Part shown: in pieces, positions 25,748-34,742 of the stretch
Layout of the letters: each line of letters begins with the position of its first letter
Position numbering within the stretch: the first letter of the stretch is position 1
DNA from: Sphingobium sp. DEHP117
Lineage (GTDB): Bacteria; Pseudomonadota; Alphaproteobacteria; Sphingomonadales; Sphingomonadaceae
Direction of reading: 5' to 3'
Assembly (NCBI RefSeq): GCF_030867385.1
Contig: NZ_JAPFBJ010000002.1
Location: forward strand, 225,001 to 289,000
Length of the DNA: 64,000 bases
Made by a program: the position numbers and the translations under genes
Notes under the pieces: generated by a model
The model's input: the letters and a program-made list of their open reading frames with translations, nothing else
What the model was told of the DNA's origin: nothing
Database searches by the model: none

Positions 25748-27556
25748 TTGTCCACATCCGCCGCCAATTACGCTGACCGCCTTTCCGCCCTGCACTCCGA
25801 ACTCGCGCGCCGCCAGCTCGACGGTTTCGTCGTGCCGCTGACGGACGAGCATATGAGCGAATATGTGGGCAGCTATGCGCAGCGGCTGGCGTGGCTGACC
25901 GGCTTTGGCGGCAGCGCGGGCAGCGCGGTGGTGCTGCGCGACAAGGCCGCGATCTTTGTCGACGGGCGCTACACGCTGCAGGTGCGCGATCAGGTGGATG
26001 GCGCGCTGTTTGACTATTGCGACCTGCCTGCCACGCAGCCTGCCGACTGGCTGGCGGCGGAGGCGCGCGAGGGCATGCGCATCGGCTATGATCCATGGCT
26101 CCACACACGGGAGTGGGTGGCGAAGGCGAAGGCGGCGCTTGCGTCCAACGGCGCGGAGCTGGTTGCGACGCAGGATAACCCTGTCGACGCGGTATGGCCG
26201 GACCGTCCGATACCCAGCCTGACGCCTGCCGTGCCGCATGGGTTGGAGTTTGCGGGTAAGGCGCATGAGGACAAGCTCTCCGACGTCGCAGAATGGCTGA
26301 AGGGCAGGGGCGCGGCCGCTGCCGTGCTTTCCGCGCTCGATAGCATCGCCTGGGCGCTGAACATCCGGGGAAGCGATGTGGCGCGTACGCCGGTCGCGCT
26401 GAGCTATGCCATCACCAAGGCCGACGGCACCGTCGATCTGTTCATAGCGCCCGAAAAGGTGACGGCGGAGCTACGCGCGCATCTGGGCAACCGGGTTGCG
26501 ATCCGCAACCGGGCGGACTTCGCACAGACGCTTGCCTTGGATTTCGCAGGCAAGAAAGTCGCGGTTGATCCGGAGCGTGCCGTTGCCGCGATCTTTGAAG
26601 CGCTGGAGAGCGGCGGGGCGAAGATCGATGCTGTGCGCGACCCCGTCGTGCTGGCGAAGGCGATCAAGAACCCGACCGAGATAGAAGGGCATGACGCCGC
26701 GCAGTTGCGCGACAATGCCGCGCTGGTGCGGTTCCTCCACTGGATCAGTATCGCGGGGCCGGAAGCCGGCGAAACCGAGCTTTCCGCCGCCGCCAAGCTG
26801 CAATCCTTCCGCGAACGGACCGGCAAGCTTGTCGATCTCTCCTTCGATACGATCAGCGGCGCAGGCCCCAACGGCGCGATCGTCCATTACCGCGCGGAGG
26901 AGAAGACCAACCGCCCCATCGCGCCCGACATGCTCTATCTGGTCGACTCCGGCGGGCAGTATCGTGACGGCACGACCGACATCACCCGCACCATCGCCAT
27001 CGGCACGCCGACCGAGGAGATGCGCACCCGCTTCACGCTGGTGCTGAAAGGCCATATCGCCCTCGCCCGCGCGCTCTTTCCGCTGGGCACGCGCGGGAGC
27101 CAGCTCGACGTGCTCGCCCGCCGCGCCTTGTGGGAGGCAGGGCTGGATTATGCGCATGGCACCGGCCATGGGGTCGGCAGCTTCCTCTCGGTGCATGAGG
27201 GACCGCAACGTATCGCGACCTTTGGCGGCGGCGATGAACCGCTCAAGCCCGGCATGATCGTCTCCAACGAACCGGGTTATTACAAGGCGGGCGAATATGG
27301 CATCCGCATCGAAAATCTCGTGCTGGTGGAGGCACGCGAAATCGCGGGGGCTGAAAAGCCGATGCTGGGGTTCCGCACCCTGTCCTATGTGCCGATAGAC
27401 CGGGCGTTGGTGGTGGCGGAAATGCTGGATGCGGCCGAGCGTGCCTGGCTCGATGCCTATCACGCCGAAACGCTGCGCCGCATCGACCCCCTGGTGGAGG
27501 GCGACACGCGCGCCTGGCTCAGCCGGGCGTGCGCGCCCATTATTGAAGTGAATTAG
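25748..27556 (+). CDS. Aminopeptidase P family (Xaa-Pro aminopeptidase), three-domain type
   Basis: A 602-residue M24B metallopeptidase that removes N-terminal residues preceding proline. Two creatinase-like N-terminal domains lead into a pita-bread catalytic domain with metal ligands in 'DSGGQYRDGTTDITRT', 'HGTGHGVGSFLS', 'SNEPGYY' and 'IRIENLVLV'. The length and C-terminal extension match eukaryote-like XPNPEP1 forms. The TTG at 25748 has AAGGA seven bases upstream and gives the usual N-terminus; the frame further upstream is repeat sequence. Confidence 0.93.
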   Translation: MSTSAANYADRLSALHSELARRQLDGFVVPLTDEHMSEYVGSYAQRLAWLTGFGGSAGSAVVLRDKAAIFVDGRYTLQVRDQVDGALFDYCDLPATQPADWLAAEAREGMRIGYDPWLHTREWVAKAKAALASNGAELVATQDNPVDAVWPDRPIPSLTPAVPHGLEFAGKAHEDKLSDVAEWLKGRGAAAAVLSALDSIAWALNIRGSDVARTPVALSYAITKADGTVDLFIAPEKVTAELRAHLGNRVAIRNRADFAQTLALDFAGKKVAVDPERAVAAIFEALESGGAKIDAVRDPVVLAKAIKNPTEIEGHDAAQLRDNAALVRFLHWISIAGPEAGETELSAAAKLQSFRERTGKLVDLSFDTISGAGPNGAIVHYRAEEKTNRPIAPDMLYLVDSGGQYRDGTTDITRTIAIGTPTEEMRTRFTLVLKGHIALARALFPLGTRGSQLDVLARRALWEAGLDYAHGTGHGVGSFLSVHEGPQRIATFGGGDEPLKPGMIVSNEPGYYKAGEYGIRIENLVLVEAREIAGAEKPMLGFRTLSYVPIDRALVVAEMLDAAERAWLDAYHAETLRRIDPLVEGDTRAWLSRACAPIIEVN

Positions 27557-27649
27557 CCTAAGCACGGCTGGCCAAGCCAGCATTTTCGGGGCAAAGCCAC
27601 AACAGCACAGCACAGGCTCGCAGCGAGAAAGTGGACGAAGGGTACATCG

Positions 27650-29116
27650 ATGATATCATCCTGCAACACGCTGATCCTCTTTGGTGCTACGGGGGATCTT
27701 GCGGCAAGAATGCTGTTCCCCTCCCTATATAACTTGCAGCAGGACGGGCTGCTGCCGGACGACTTTCTGGTGGTGGCGTCCGGGCGGTCCGAGCATGCCG
27801 ACGACGAATTCCGCGCGCAGGTGGATGCCGCGCTGGCGCGCACCATCGATGCAGAGCGCTATGAGGCAGAGGCCTCCAAGCGCCTGACCGACCGCATCAT
27901 CTACAGCGCGGTGGAGGCCGGGAATACCAAGCAGTTCGAGGCGCTGGCGCAGCGGCTGGCGGACCGGGACAAGGACCGCGTCGCCGTTTATTTGTCCACC
28001 CCGCCCGCACTGTTCGCGCCCACCGCACAGGGCCTGGCGGATGCAGGCCTCGTAACGCCCTCCACCCGCATCGCGATGGAAAAGCCGATCGGGCATGATC
28101 TTGCGTCCTCGCGCGCGGTAAACGACGCGATCGGGCGGCTGTTCGAGGAAGAGCGCATCTTCCGCGTCGATCATTACCTCGGCAAGGAGACGGTGCAGAA
28201 CCTTATCGCGCTGCGCTTTGCCAACATGCTGTTCGAGCCATTGTGGAACGCACACGCGATCGACCATGTGCAGATCACCGTCGGGGAGACGGTGGGGCTT
28301 GAGGGGCGCGTCTCCTATTATGACGGCGTCGGCGCGCTGCGCGACATGGTGCAGAACCACATGCTGCAGATTCTCTCGATAATCGCGATGGAGCCGCCCG
28401 CACGGTTCGACTCCACCGCCGTGCGCGACGAGAAAGTGAAGGTATTGCGCTCGCTCCGCCCCTTCACGCCTGAAACCGCAAAGGCGAATAGCGTACGCGG
28501 CCAATATGCGGGAGGCGCGGTCACGGGCGAGATCGTCAAGGGCTATGACGAGGAACTGGGCAAGCCCTCCGACACCGAGACGTTCGTCGCGCTGAAGGCC
28601 TATATCGATAACTGGCGCTGGGCGGGAGTGCCATTCTACCTGCGCACCGGCAAGCGCATGCCCGCGCGCCACAGCGAAATCATCATCCGGTTCAAACCGG
28701 TGGCGCATTCGATCTTCGGCAATCGCGGCCTCGGCACCGGGCTGGAGCCGAACACGCTCGTCATCCGCCTGCAACCGCAGGAGAATATCCGCCTCAGCAT
28801 CATGGCGAAGGAGCCGGGGCTGGACCGGGGTAATGTCAAGCTGCGCGAAGTGGGGTTGGACGTCTCGCTCGCCACCGCCTTTGCCGCGCAACGCCGCCGC
28901 ATTGCCTACGAGCGTTTGCTGCTCGATCTGATCGAGGGCGATGCCACGCTGTTCGTGCGGCGCGACGAGGTGGAGGCGCAGTGGCAGTGGATCGACAGCA
29001 TCATCTCAGGCTGGCAGCAGGCCGAGGTCAAGGTCGCCGGCTATGCGGCGGGCAACTGGGGGCCGAGCTCTGCCATAGCCCTGATAGAACGCGATGGAGC
29101 AAGCTGGCATGAGTGA
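27650..29116 (+). CDS. zwf: Glucose-6-phosphate 1-dehydrogenase
   Basis: A 488-residue enzyme oxidising glucose 6-phosphate to 6-phosphogluconolactone with NAD(P). The nucleotide-binding 'FGATGDLA' is at 11-18 and the active site 'RVDHYLGKE' at about 172-180. 'KRMPARHSEIIIRFKP' is typical of the C-terminal half. It is the first gene of zwf-pgl-edd, with an 8-base overlap into pgl. The ATG at 27650 has GAAGG about 10 bases upstream. Confidence 0.97.
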   Translation: MISSCNTLILFGATGDLAARMLFPSLYNLQQDGLLPDDFLVVASGRSEHADDEFRAQVDAALARTIDAERYEAEASKRLTDRIIYSAVEAGNTKQFEALAQRLADRDKDRVAVYLSTPPALFAPTAQGLADAGLVTPSTRIAMEKPIGHDLASSRAVNDAIGRLFEEERIFRVDHYLGKETVQNLIALRFANMLFEPLWNAHAIDHVQITVGETVGLEGRVSYYDGVGALRDMVQNHMLQILSIIAMEPPARFDSTAVRDEKVKVLRSLRPFTPETAKANSVRGQYAGGAVTGEIVKGYDEELGKPSDTETFVALKAYIDNWRWAGVPFYLRTGKRMPARHSEIIIRFKPVAHSIFGNRGLGTGLEPNTLVIRLQPQENIRLSIMAKEPGLDRGNVKLREVGLDVSLATAFAAQRRRIAYERLLLDLIEGDATLFVRRDEVEAQWQWIDSIISGWQQAEVKVAGYAAGNWGPSSAIALIERDGASWHE

Positions 29117-29726
29117 GAAGGCTATCTGGGCCGAGGACGGCAGCGACGCCGCTATCATCGGCCGTCTTGCGCACCATCTGGGGAGCAACACGCCAACACG
29201 GCTGGCGCTGCCGGGCGGAACGACGCCCGCCGCCATCCTCGCCAACCCGGCCGCCCACGCGCTGGACTGGACCGGGGTGGAGGTCTGGCCGACGGACGAG
29301 CGCGATGTGCCGCCCGATCATCCCGCGAGCAACGCCGCCATGCTGGCGCGGGCGCTGACCGGAACCGGAGCGCAGGTGCATCCGTTGGTGGAGCATGAAA
29401 CGCCGCCGAGCTTCGATCTGGTGTGGATCGGCGTCGGGATGGATGGACACATCGCCTCGATCTTCCCCGCCATGCCGCTCAGCGACGATGCCGCGCCGGA
29501 GGTCGTGAGCGTGATGCCCGATCCACTGCCGTTCGAAGCGCCGTTTGCCCGGCGTACGCTGACGATGCGGGCGCTTGGCGATGCGAGCGAAATCATACTG
29601 GTCATCCGCGGCGAGGCAAAGAAGGCCATGCTCGAAGCCGCACTGCGCCCCGGCTCGACCCTGCCCGTGGCGCGGTTTGTGAACATGGCGCGGTCCCCGG
29701 TTACGATTTACTGGAGCAGAAGTTGA
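29109..29726 (+). CDS. pgl: 6-phosphogluconolactonase
   Basis: A 205-residue NagB/DevB-type lactonase that hydrolyses 6-phosphogluconolactone. '[13 protein letters not shown]' (phosphate loop), '[17 protein letters not shown]' and '[15 protein letters not shown]' are the family motifs. It overlaps zwf by 8 bases and edd by 4 (TTGA), so the three enzymes are translated as a unit. It is slightly shorter than many DevB proteins, but all motifs are present. Confidence 0.95.
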   Translation: MSEKAIWAEDGSDAAIIGRLAHHLGSNTPTRLALPGGTTPAAILANPAAHALDWTGVEVWPTDERDVPPDHPASNAAMLARALTGTGAQVHPLVEHETPPSFDLVWIGVGMDGHIASIFPAMPLSDDAAPEVVSVMPDPLPFEAPFARRTLTMRALGDASEIILVIRGEAKKAMLEAALRPGSTLPVARFVNMARSPVTIYWSRS

Positions 29727-31552
29727 GCCTCCACCCCGTCCTCGCCCGCGTCACGCGCCGCATAACCGAGAAGAGCGCGCCGACGCGGCGCAAATATCTC
29801 GACCTCATCCAGCGCGGACGCGAGGCAGGCACCAATCGCGGCCAGCTCTCCTGCGGTAATCTCGCCCATGCCTTTGCCGCAGCCGGCGACGACAAGCCCG
29901 TCATCCGCTCCGGCAGCGCGATGAACATCGGCATCGTCACCGCCTACAACGACATGCTCTCCGCGCATCAGCCCTATGGTCGCTATCCCGACCAGATCAA
30001 GCTGTTCGCGCGCGAGGTGGGCGCGACGGCGCAGGTCGCGGGCGGCGTCCCCGCCATGTGCGACGGCGTGACGCAAGGCCAGGCGGGCATGGACCTCTCG
30101 CTATTCTCGCGCGATGTGATCGCGATGGCGACGGCGGTGTCGCTTTCTCACGCCATGTTCGAGGGCGTGGCGCTGCTCGGCATTTGCGACAAGATCGTGC
30201 CCGGGTTGTTGATCGGCGCGTTGCGCTTTGGTCATCTACCGACGCTGCTCATCCCGGCGGGGCCGATGCCCTCGGGCCTTGCCAACAAGGAAAAGCAGCG
30301 CGTCCGCCAGCTTTATGCCGAAGGGAAGGTCGGGAAAGCGGAACTGCTGGAGGCCGAAGCCGCCAGCTATCATGATGCGGGCACCTGCACATTCTACGGC
30401 ACGGCAAACTCCAACCAGATGATGATGGAGATGATGGGCCTCCATCTGCCGGGCAGCAGCTTCGTCAATCCGGGCACCAAACTGCGGCAGGAACTGACGC
30501 GCGCGGCGGTGCATCGGCTCGCGGGACTTGGCTGGGATGGGGGCAACTATCGGCCGCTCGGCCTATGCGTCGATGAGAAGGCTATCGTCAATGCGGTCAT
30601 TGGCCTGCTCGCCACCGGCGGCTCGACCAACCATGCGATCCACCTGCCCGCGATCGCGCGCGCGGCGGGCATCATCATCGACTGGACCGACTTTGCCGAG
30701 CTGTCCGAAGTGGTGCCCCTGCTGGCGCGGGTGTATCCCAATGGCGCGGGCGATGTGAACGACTTCCACCACGCAGGCGGCGTGCCCTATGTGATCAGCG
30801 AGCTGCTCGACAACGGCCTGATGCATGGCGATATACTGACGGTCGCGGGCAAGGATTTGCACGATTATGCGCGCGAACCCGCGATGCAGGGCGACGCGCT
30901 CGAATGGCGCGCGGTGAAAACCAGTCGCGATCCCGCCCTCCTGCGCCCGGTATCTGATCCTTTCAGCGCGGACGGCGGCATGAAGCTGCTCTCCGGCAAT
31001 CTCGGCCGCTGCGTGATGAAGACGTCCGCCGTCGATCCCGCCCGATGGACCATCGAAGCCCCCGCGCGCGTTTTCGCCGATCAGGACGATGTGCTGCGCG
31101 CGTTCAAGGACGGCGAGCTCAACCGCGATGTCGTGGTCGTGGTGCGATTCCAGGGGCCGCGCGCCAATGGCATGCCGGAACTCCACAAGCTCACGCCTGC
31201 CCTGGGCGTGCTTCAGGACAAGGGGTATAAGGTCGCGCTCGTCACCGACGGGCGCATGTCCGGCGCGTCGGGCAAGGTGCCTGCGGCTATCCATGTGTCG
31301 CCGGAGGCCAAGGGCGGTGGGCCGCTCGGCAAGCTGCGCGACGGCGATATCGTGCGGGTGTGCGCTCAGAGCGGCCAGCTTGAGGTAATCGTCGACGAGG
31401 ACGAGTGGAGCTTCCGCGCGGCGGCGGACGAACCACCCCCGCCCTACGACACCGGGCGGGAGCTGTTTGCGATGTTGCGTCAAGGCTGCGACGAGGCAGA
31501 ACGCGGCGCTTCCGCCATGCTTGCCGCTATGGATGCGGAAATCGCATCATAA
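29723..31552 (+). CDS. edd: Phosphogluconate dehydratase
   Basis: A 609-residue IlvD/Edd-family [4Fe-4S] dehydratase that turns 6-phosphogluconate into KDPG, the key Entner-Doudoroff step. Seen are '[20 protein letters not shown]', '[20 protein letters not shown]', '[20 protein letters not shown]' and the C-terminal '[20 protein letters not shown]'. The start is TTG at 29723, with GGAG six bases upstream, overlapping the pgl stop. Neither eda nor glk follows; the next gene is convergent. Confidence 0.96.
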   Translation: MSLHPVLARVTRRITEKSAPTRRKYLDLIQRGREAGTNRGQLSCGNLAHAFAAAGDDKPVIRSGSAMNIGIVTAYNDMLSAHQPYGRYPDQIKLFAREVGATAQVAGGVPAMCDGVTQGQAGMDLSLFSRDVIAMATAVSLSHAMFEGVALLGICDKIVPGLLIGALRFGHLPTLLIPAGPMPSGLANKEKQRVRQLYAEGKVGKAELLEAEAASYHDAGTCTFYGTANSNQMMMEMMGLHLPGSSFVNPGTKLRQELTRAAVHRLAGLGWDGGNYRPLGLCVDEKAIVNAVIGLLATGGSTNHAIHLPAIARAAGIIIDWTDFAELSEVVPLLARVYPNGAGDVNDFHHAGGVPYVISELLDNGLMHGDILTVAGKDLHDYAREPAMQGDALEWRAVKTSRDPALLRPVSDPFSADGGMKLLSGNLGRCVMKTSAVDPARWTIEAPARVFADQDDVLRAFKDGELNRDVVVVVRFQGPRANGMPELHKLTPALGVLQDKGYKVALVTDGRMSGASGKVPAAIHVSPEAKGGGPLGKLRDGDIVRVCAQSGQLEVIVDEDEWSFRAAADEPPPPYDTGRELFAMLRQGCDEAERGASAMLAAMDAEIAS

Positions 31553-31608
31553 AACAGCAACGTCGATCCCGGTGGGCTCCAACAGGAGGATAGCCGCCCT
31601 GGAGCGCG

Positions 31609-32208
31609 CTATACCTTGTCCACGTAGATGAGGCTGCCTTCCGGCAGCTTCGTGAGCACCATGTCGAGATCCCCCTCCGCAACCGCAAGACACCCCTGGC
31701 TGCGGCCGAGCATGCCATGGGTGCGCACCATGTCCGGGCTGACATACCATGCGCCGTGGATGACGAGCGCTCGGACTTCAGCGTTGCTGTTGCTGCTGTC
31801 CAGCCCCTTCAGGCGACGCGAGCGGCCGTGCTTGCCGTCATAGGTTGCGCCGGTGAGATATGCGCCGGATGATGACGCCTCCGATCCCGGTTCGTTCGAG
31901 AAGCGTTTGAGCCAGCCGCTATGAGCGGGGTCGGAACCCTTGCCGTGCGCAACGAAGATCGTCTGCCGTGCGCCGCTCTCCAGATCGAGGATATGAAAGC
32001 GGGCATCGCGCGACGGGCGGGAAAAATCGACGATACCGATCTTGCCCCGCGCGATCACCGAAGCACCATGCCGATCCAGCGCGGTGCGGGCACGGCTGAA
32101 AAGCGGAGCGTCAGGCTCAGCCACCGTCGCGGCCATCACGGGCTGGCGCGAAACGGAGAGACAGACCGCTGCCGCCCCGCCGATGCAGAAATTGCGTCGT
32201 GAGATCAT
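31609..32208 (-). CDS. Murein L,D-transpeptidase catalytic domain family protein (YkuD_2 type)
   Basis: A 199-residue exported protein. The N-terminus 'MISRRNFCIGGAAAVCLSVS' looks like a Tat signal (RRNF). The catalytic region has His151 in 'LVIHGAWYV' and Cys173 in 'HGMLGRSQGCLAV', the S-x-G-C signature. These proteins resemble peptidoglycan cross-linking L,D-transpeptidases, although activity has not been shown for many of this subgroup. It converges with edd and diverges from a second, unrelated L,D-transpeptidase gene. Confidence 0.85.
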   Translation of the reverse strand: MISRRNFCIGGAAAVCLSVSRQPVMAATVAEPDAPLFSRARTALDRHGASVIARGKIGIVDFSRPSRDARFHILDLESGARQTIFVAHGKGSDPAHSGWLKRFSNEPGSEASSSGAYLTGATYDGKHGRSRRLKGLDSSNSNAEVRALVIHGAWYVSPDMVRTHGMLGRSQGCLAVAEGDLDMVLTKLPEGSLIYVDKV

Positions 32209-32320
32209 GGACTCGATGATAGGCTATTTCGTTCCCAAAGTCCAAAATTGATCCATCGCGGATGCGATCTGTGATAGGATGAGGTTCGCTACTTCTATCG
32301 CAGATTGTCTACGAACCACT

Positions 32321-33484
32321 ATGATCAGAGGGTTTTCCCGTTGCATGCTGTTCTGCCTGGCGCTGTGCCTCGCATGGCCCCTGCCTGCCCAGTTGGCTAC
32401 GCCGCACTGGAAACCGGCGCAGGTTGAGCGCCTGATCCAGTGGCTCGAGTTCGCACGGGACGATGCACTGCGCACCGCTGAAACGCAGGTGCCGAAACTG
32501 CGCCAGGCGCAGGCGAGCGGGGACGCCGCCTATCTTGACGAGACGGCGACCGCCGCAGCGGTGAAGCTGCTCGACGACTATTACCGGGGATGTTGCGACG
32601 CCTCGCTCCGCACCGGATGGACGATAGCAGGCGATAGACCCCAGACCGACCCTCGCGCCCTCGTCGCCGACGCGCTCGGACACAATGCTCTCGACCGGCT
32701 GTTCATAGCCGCCAAGCCGCAACATCCCTTTTATCGCGCGCTCCGCCGTGCCTATGCGCAGGAGGCCGACCCCGCACGTCGCGCCACCCTTGCCGCCAAC
32801 ATGGACCGCTGGCGCTGGATGCCGCGCAACCTCGGTCAGCGCTATCTGCTCGTAAACGCCGCAGCTTTCGAAGCCACGCTCTGGCAGGACGGGAAGCCGG
32901 CCGGGCGCTGGGCTGTAATCGTCGGCAAGACAGGCTCGCCCACGCCCGTTTTTGCAGCACAAGTCACGGGCATAGTCCTCAACCCCTGGTGGGAGATACC
33001 ACCGTCGATCGCCGCCGAAGGCATTGCCCGAATGGTACGCAACGACCCTGCGGGAGCGGCAAAGCGCGGCTATGTCTATGAAGGCGGCCGTTATCGCCAG
33101 CGGCCCGGCCCGGCCAATGCGCTAGGCCGCATGAAGCTGGTCATGCCCAATCCCCATAGCGTCTATCTGCACGACACGCCATCCCAGCGCCTGTTCGAGC
33201 GCGATGTGCGCACATTCAGCCATGGCTGCGTGCGGGTGGGCGAGGCGCTCGACATGGCCGCTGCCCTGCTCGCACCGACAGGGCAGTGGGACAGGGCACG
33301 CATCGATGCCGTGATCGCCACCGGCGAAACGCAAACTGCGGCGCTGGCGGAACCGATACCGGTCTACGTCGCCTATTTTACGGCCGAGCCAGACGATGAC
33401 GGGACCATAGGCTTCTTTCCCGATATCTACAAACGGGATAGAGCCGCAGTTGCGCCAGACAGCGGGCAGCCCTGTGGCCTGTAA
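32321..33484 (+). CDS. L,D-transpeptidase of the YcbB/LdtD-related YkuD family
   Basis: A 387-residue exported protein with a signal peptide ('CMLFCLALCLAWPLPAQ'), a helical N-terminal region and a C-terminal YkuD domain with His301 and Cys303 in 'FSHGCVRVGEALDMA'. Segments such as 'NMDRWRWMPRNLGQRYLLVN' and 'KVGKTGSPTPVF'-like 'IVGKTGSPTPVFAAQVTGI' match the LdtD-type group that forms 3-3 cross-links. The peptidoglycan-binding domain of full-length YcbB is missing, so this is a short form. The start is uncertain: ATGs at 32279 and 32342 are also in frame, all with weak ribosome sites. Confidence 0.85.
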   Translation: MIRGFSRCMLFCLALCLAWPLPAQLATPHWKPAQVERLIQWLEFARDDALRTAETQVPKLRQAQASGDAAYLDETATAAAVKLLDDYYRGCCDASLRTGWTIAGDRPQTDPRALVADALGHNALDRLFIAAKPQHPFYRALRRAYAQEADPARRATLAANMDRWRWMPRNLGQRYLLVNAAAFEATLWQDGKPAGRWAVIVGKTGSPTPVFAAQVTGIVLNPWWEIPPSIAAEGIARMVRNDPAGAAKRGYVYEGGRYRQRPGPANALGRMKLVMPNPHSVYLHDTPSQRLFERDVRTFSHGCVRVGEALDMAAALLAPTGQWDRARIDAVIATGETQTAALAEPIPVYVAYFTAEPDDDGTIGFFPDIYKRDRAAVAPDSGQPCGL

Positions 33485-33654
33485 ACGAGCCGGTCAGTGC
33501 CTTTCCGACGTTGGGACGCGTACAAATACTCCGAGTGAAGGATTATTTTGGTCCCCGATCCGATTTTGCGGTATTGAAGGGCGATCTTTCCAAGGGGTGG
33601 GGTTCATGCAGATCATGCCAAAGGCCACCATAGCGCGCACGGCATAGCGCAAAC

Positions 33655-34716
33655 ATGCCGGTTTCCATAATCGAACGCTGGATCGCACAGGGGGAGCGGG
33701 GCACGCTCGCCACCATCGTCTGGGTTATCGTCCTCGTGGGCTTGCCGATAGCTGTGCGCATGGCGATCCTGCCGTGGGTGGGATCAAGCCTATGGTTTCC
33801 GAGCTATTATCCCGCTGTGTTGGTGGCCGGCCTTCTGCTCGGCCCGGCGGGCGGGATCAGCGTGTGGCTGCTCAGCGGGCTTGCAGGCCTGTTCCTGATC
33901 GTTCTGCCGCTGTTCCGCTATGAGATGACACGGCAGGTCGTGGTCGCCATGGTGTTTTATTACCTCTGCTCCGGGCTGATCCTGGCGGTGGCGATCCTGT
34001 GCAGAACGGCGCTGCGCCGGTTGGAAGCCACGAAGATGCGGGACCAGCAAATGAAGGCGGAGCTTCATCACCGCATCAGAAACGTCATCGCGGTGGTTCA
34101 AAGCCTCTCTCACCAGAGCGCCAAGCGCGCCGACGGAGACTGGGAACGCTTTCAGGAAGACTTCGATGGCCAGATGTCGGCCTTGGGCGGCGCTCTGCGG
34201 GTGTTGGCCGCGCAGAACTGGCAGGAGGGTGGCCTGCCGGAACTCCCCCGCGTGGTGCTGCGCCCGTTCGCTTTGTCGAAACAGATATTGCTAGAAGGAC
34301 CGCGTTGTAGCCTGACGGCGGATGCTATCGAGCCGCTGTCACTCATCCTGCACGAACTTGCTACCAATGCGCTGAAATATGGAGCGCTTTCGACGCCCGA
34401 AGGACGCGTTCACATTCGCTGGACGTCCATGCCGTCGGAGAGCAGCGGAGGAGCTTGCGAATTGTCGTGGCAGGAAACGGGAGGGCCGCGCGTCAAGGCG
34501 CCGTCACGACGCGGCCTCGGTTCGCAGCTGCTACGCCCGCAACGGGGAATACGTGCGGTCAGCCGGGCATTCGACCCCGAAGGCTTCAGCTGCGTCATAA
34601 CGCTCGACATGGCCCGTTATGATCACCAGAAGCACGAAAATTCTCGGCTCTGGTCGCGCCTGTCATCGCTTGCGCGGTTCCGGCGAGGGGGCCAAGAGCC
34701 CTCGGATGATGTGTAA
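33655..34716 (+). CDS. Membrane-bound HWE-family sensor histidine kinase
   Basis: A 353-residue kinase. About four membrane segments fill residues 18-122 with hardly any periplasmic domain. The phosphoacceptor helix follows with 'ELHHRIRNVIAVVQSLSHQS' (about 141-160). The ATPase has the N-box 'LHELATNALKYGALS' and a 'WQETGGPRV' segment that replaces the usual G1 box, as in HWE/HisKA_2 kinases. Such kinases often act on PhyR in the general stress response. No response regulator is adjacent, so the partner is unknown. The ribosome site before the ATG is weak. Confidence 0.87.
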   Translation: MPVSIIERWIAQGERGTLATIVWVIVLVGLPIAVRMAILPWVGSSLWFPSYYPAVLVAGLLLGPAGGISVWLLSGLAGLFLIVLPLFRYEMTRQVVVAMVFYYLCSGLILAVAILCRTALRRLEATKMRDQQMKAELHHRIRNVIAVVQSLSHQSAKRADGDWERFQEDFDGQMSALGGALRVLAAQNWQEGGLPELPRVVLRPFALSKQILLEGPRCSLTADAIEPLSLILHELATNALKYGALSTPEGRVHIRWTSMPSESSGGACELSWQETGGPRVKAPSRRGLGSQLLRPQRGIRAVSRAFDPEGFSCVITLDMARYDHQKHENSRLWSRLSSLARFRRGGQEPSDDV

Positions 34717-34742
34717 CAACGTCGAGCGGCTATCCGCTATCG

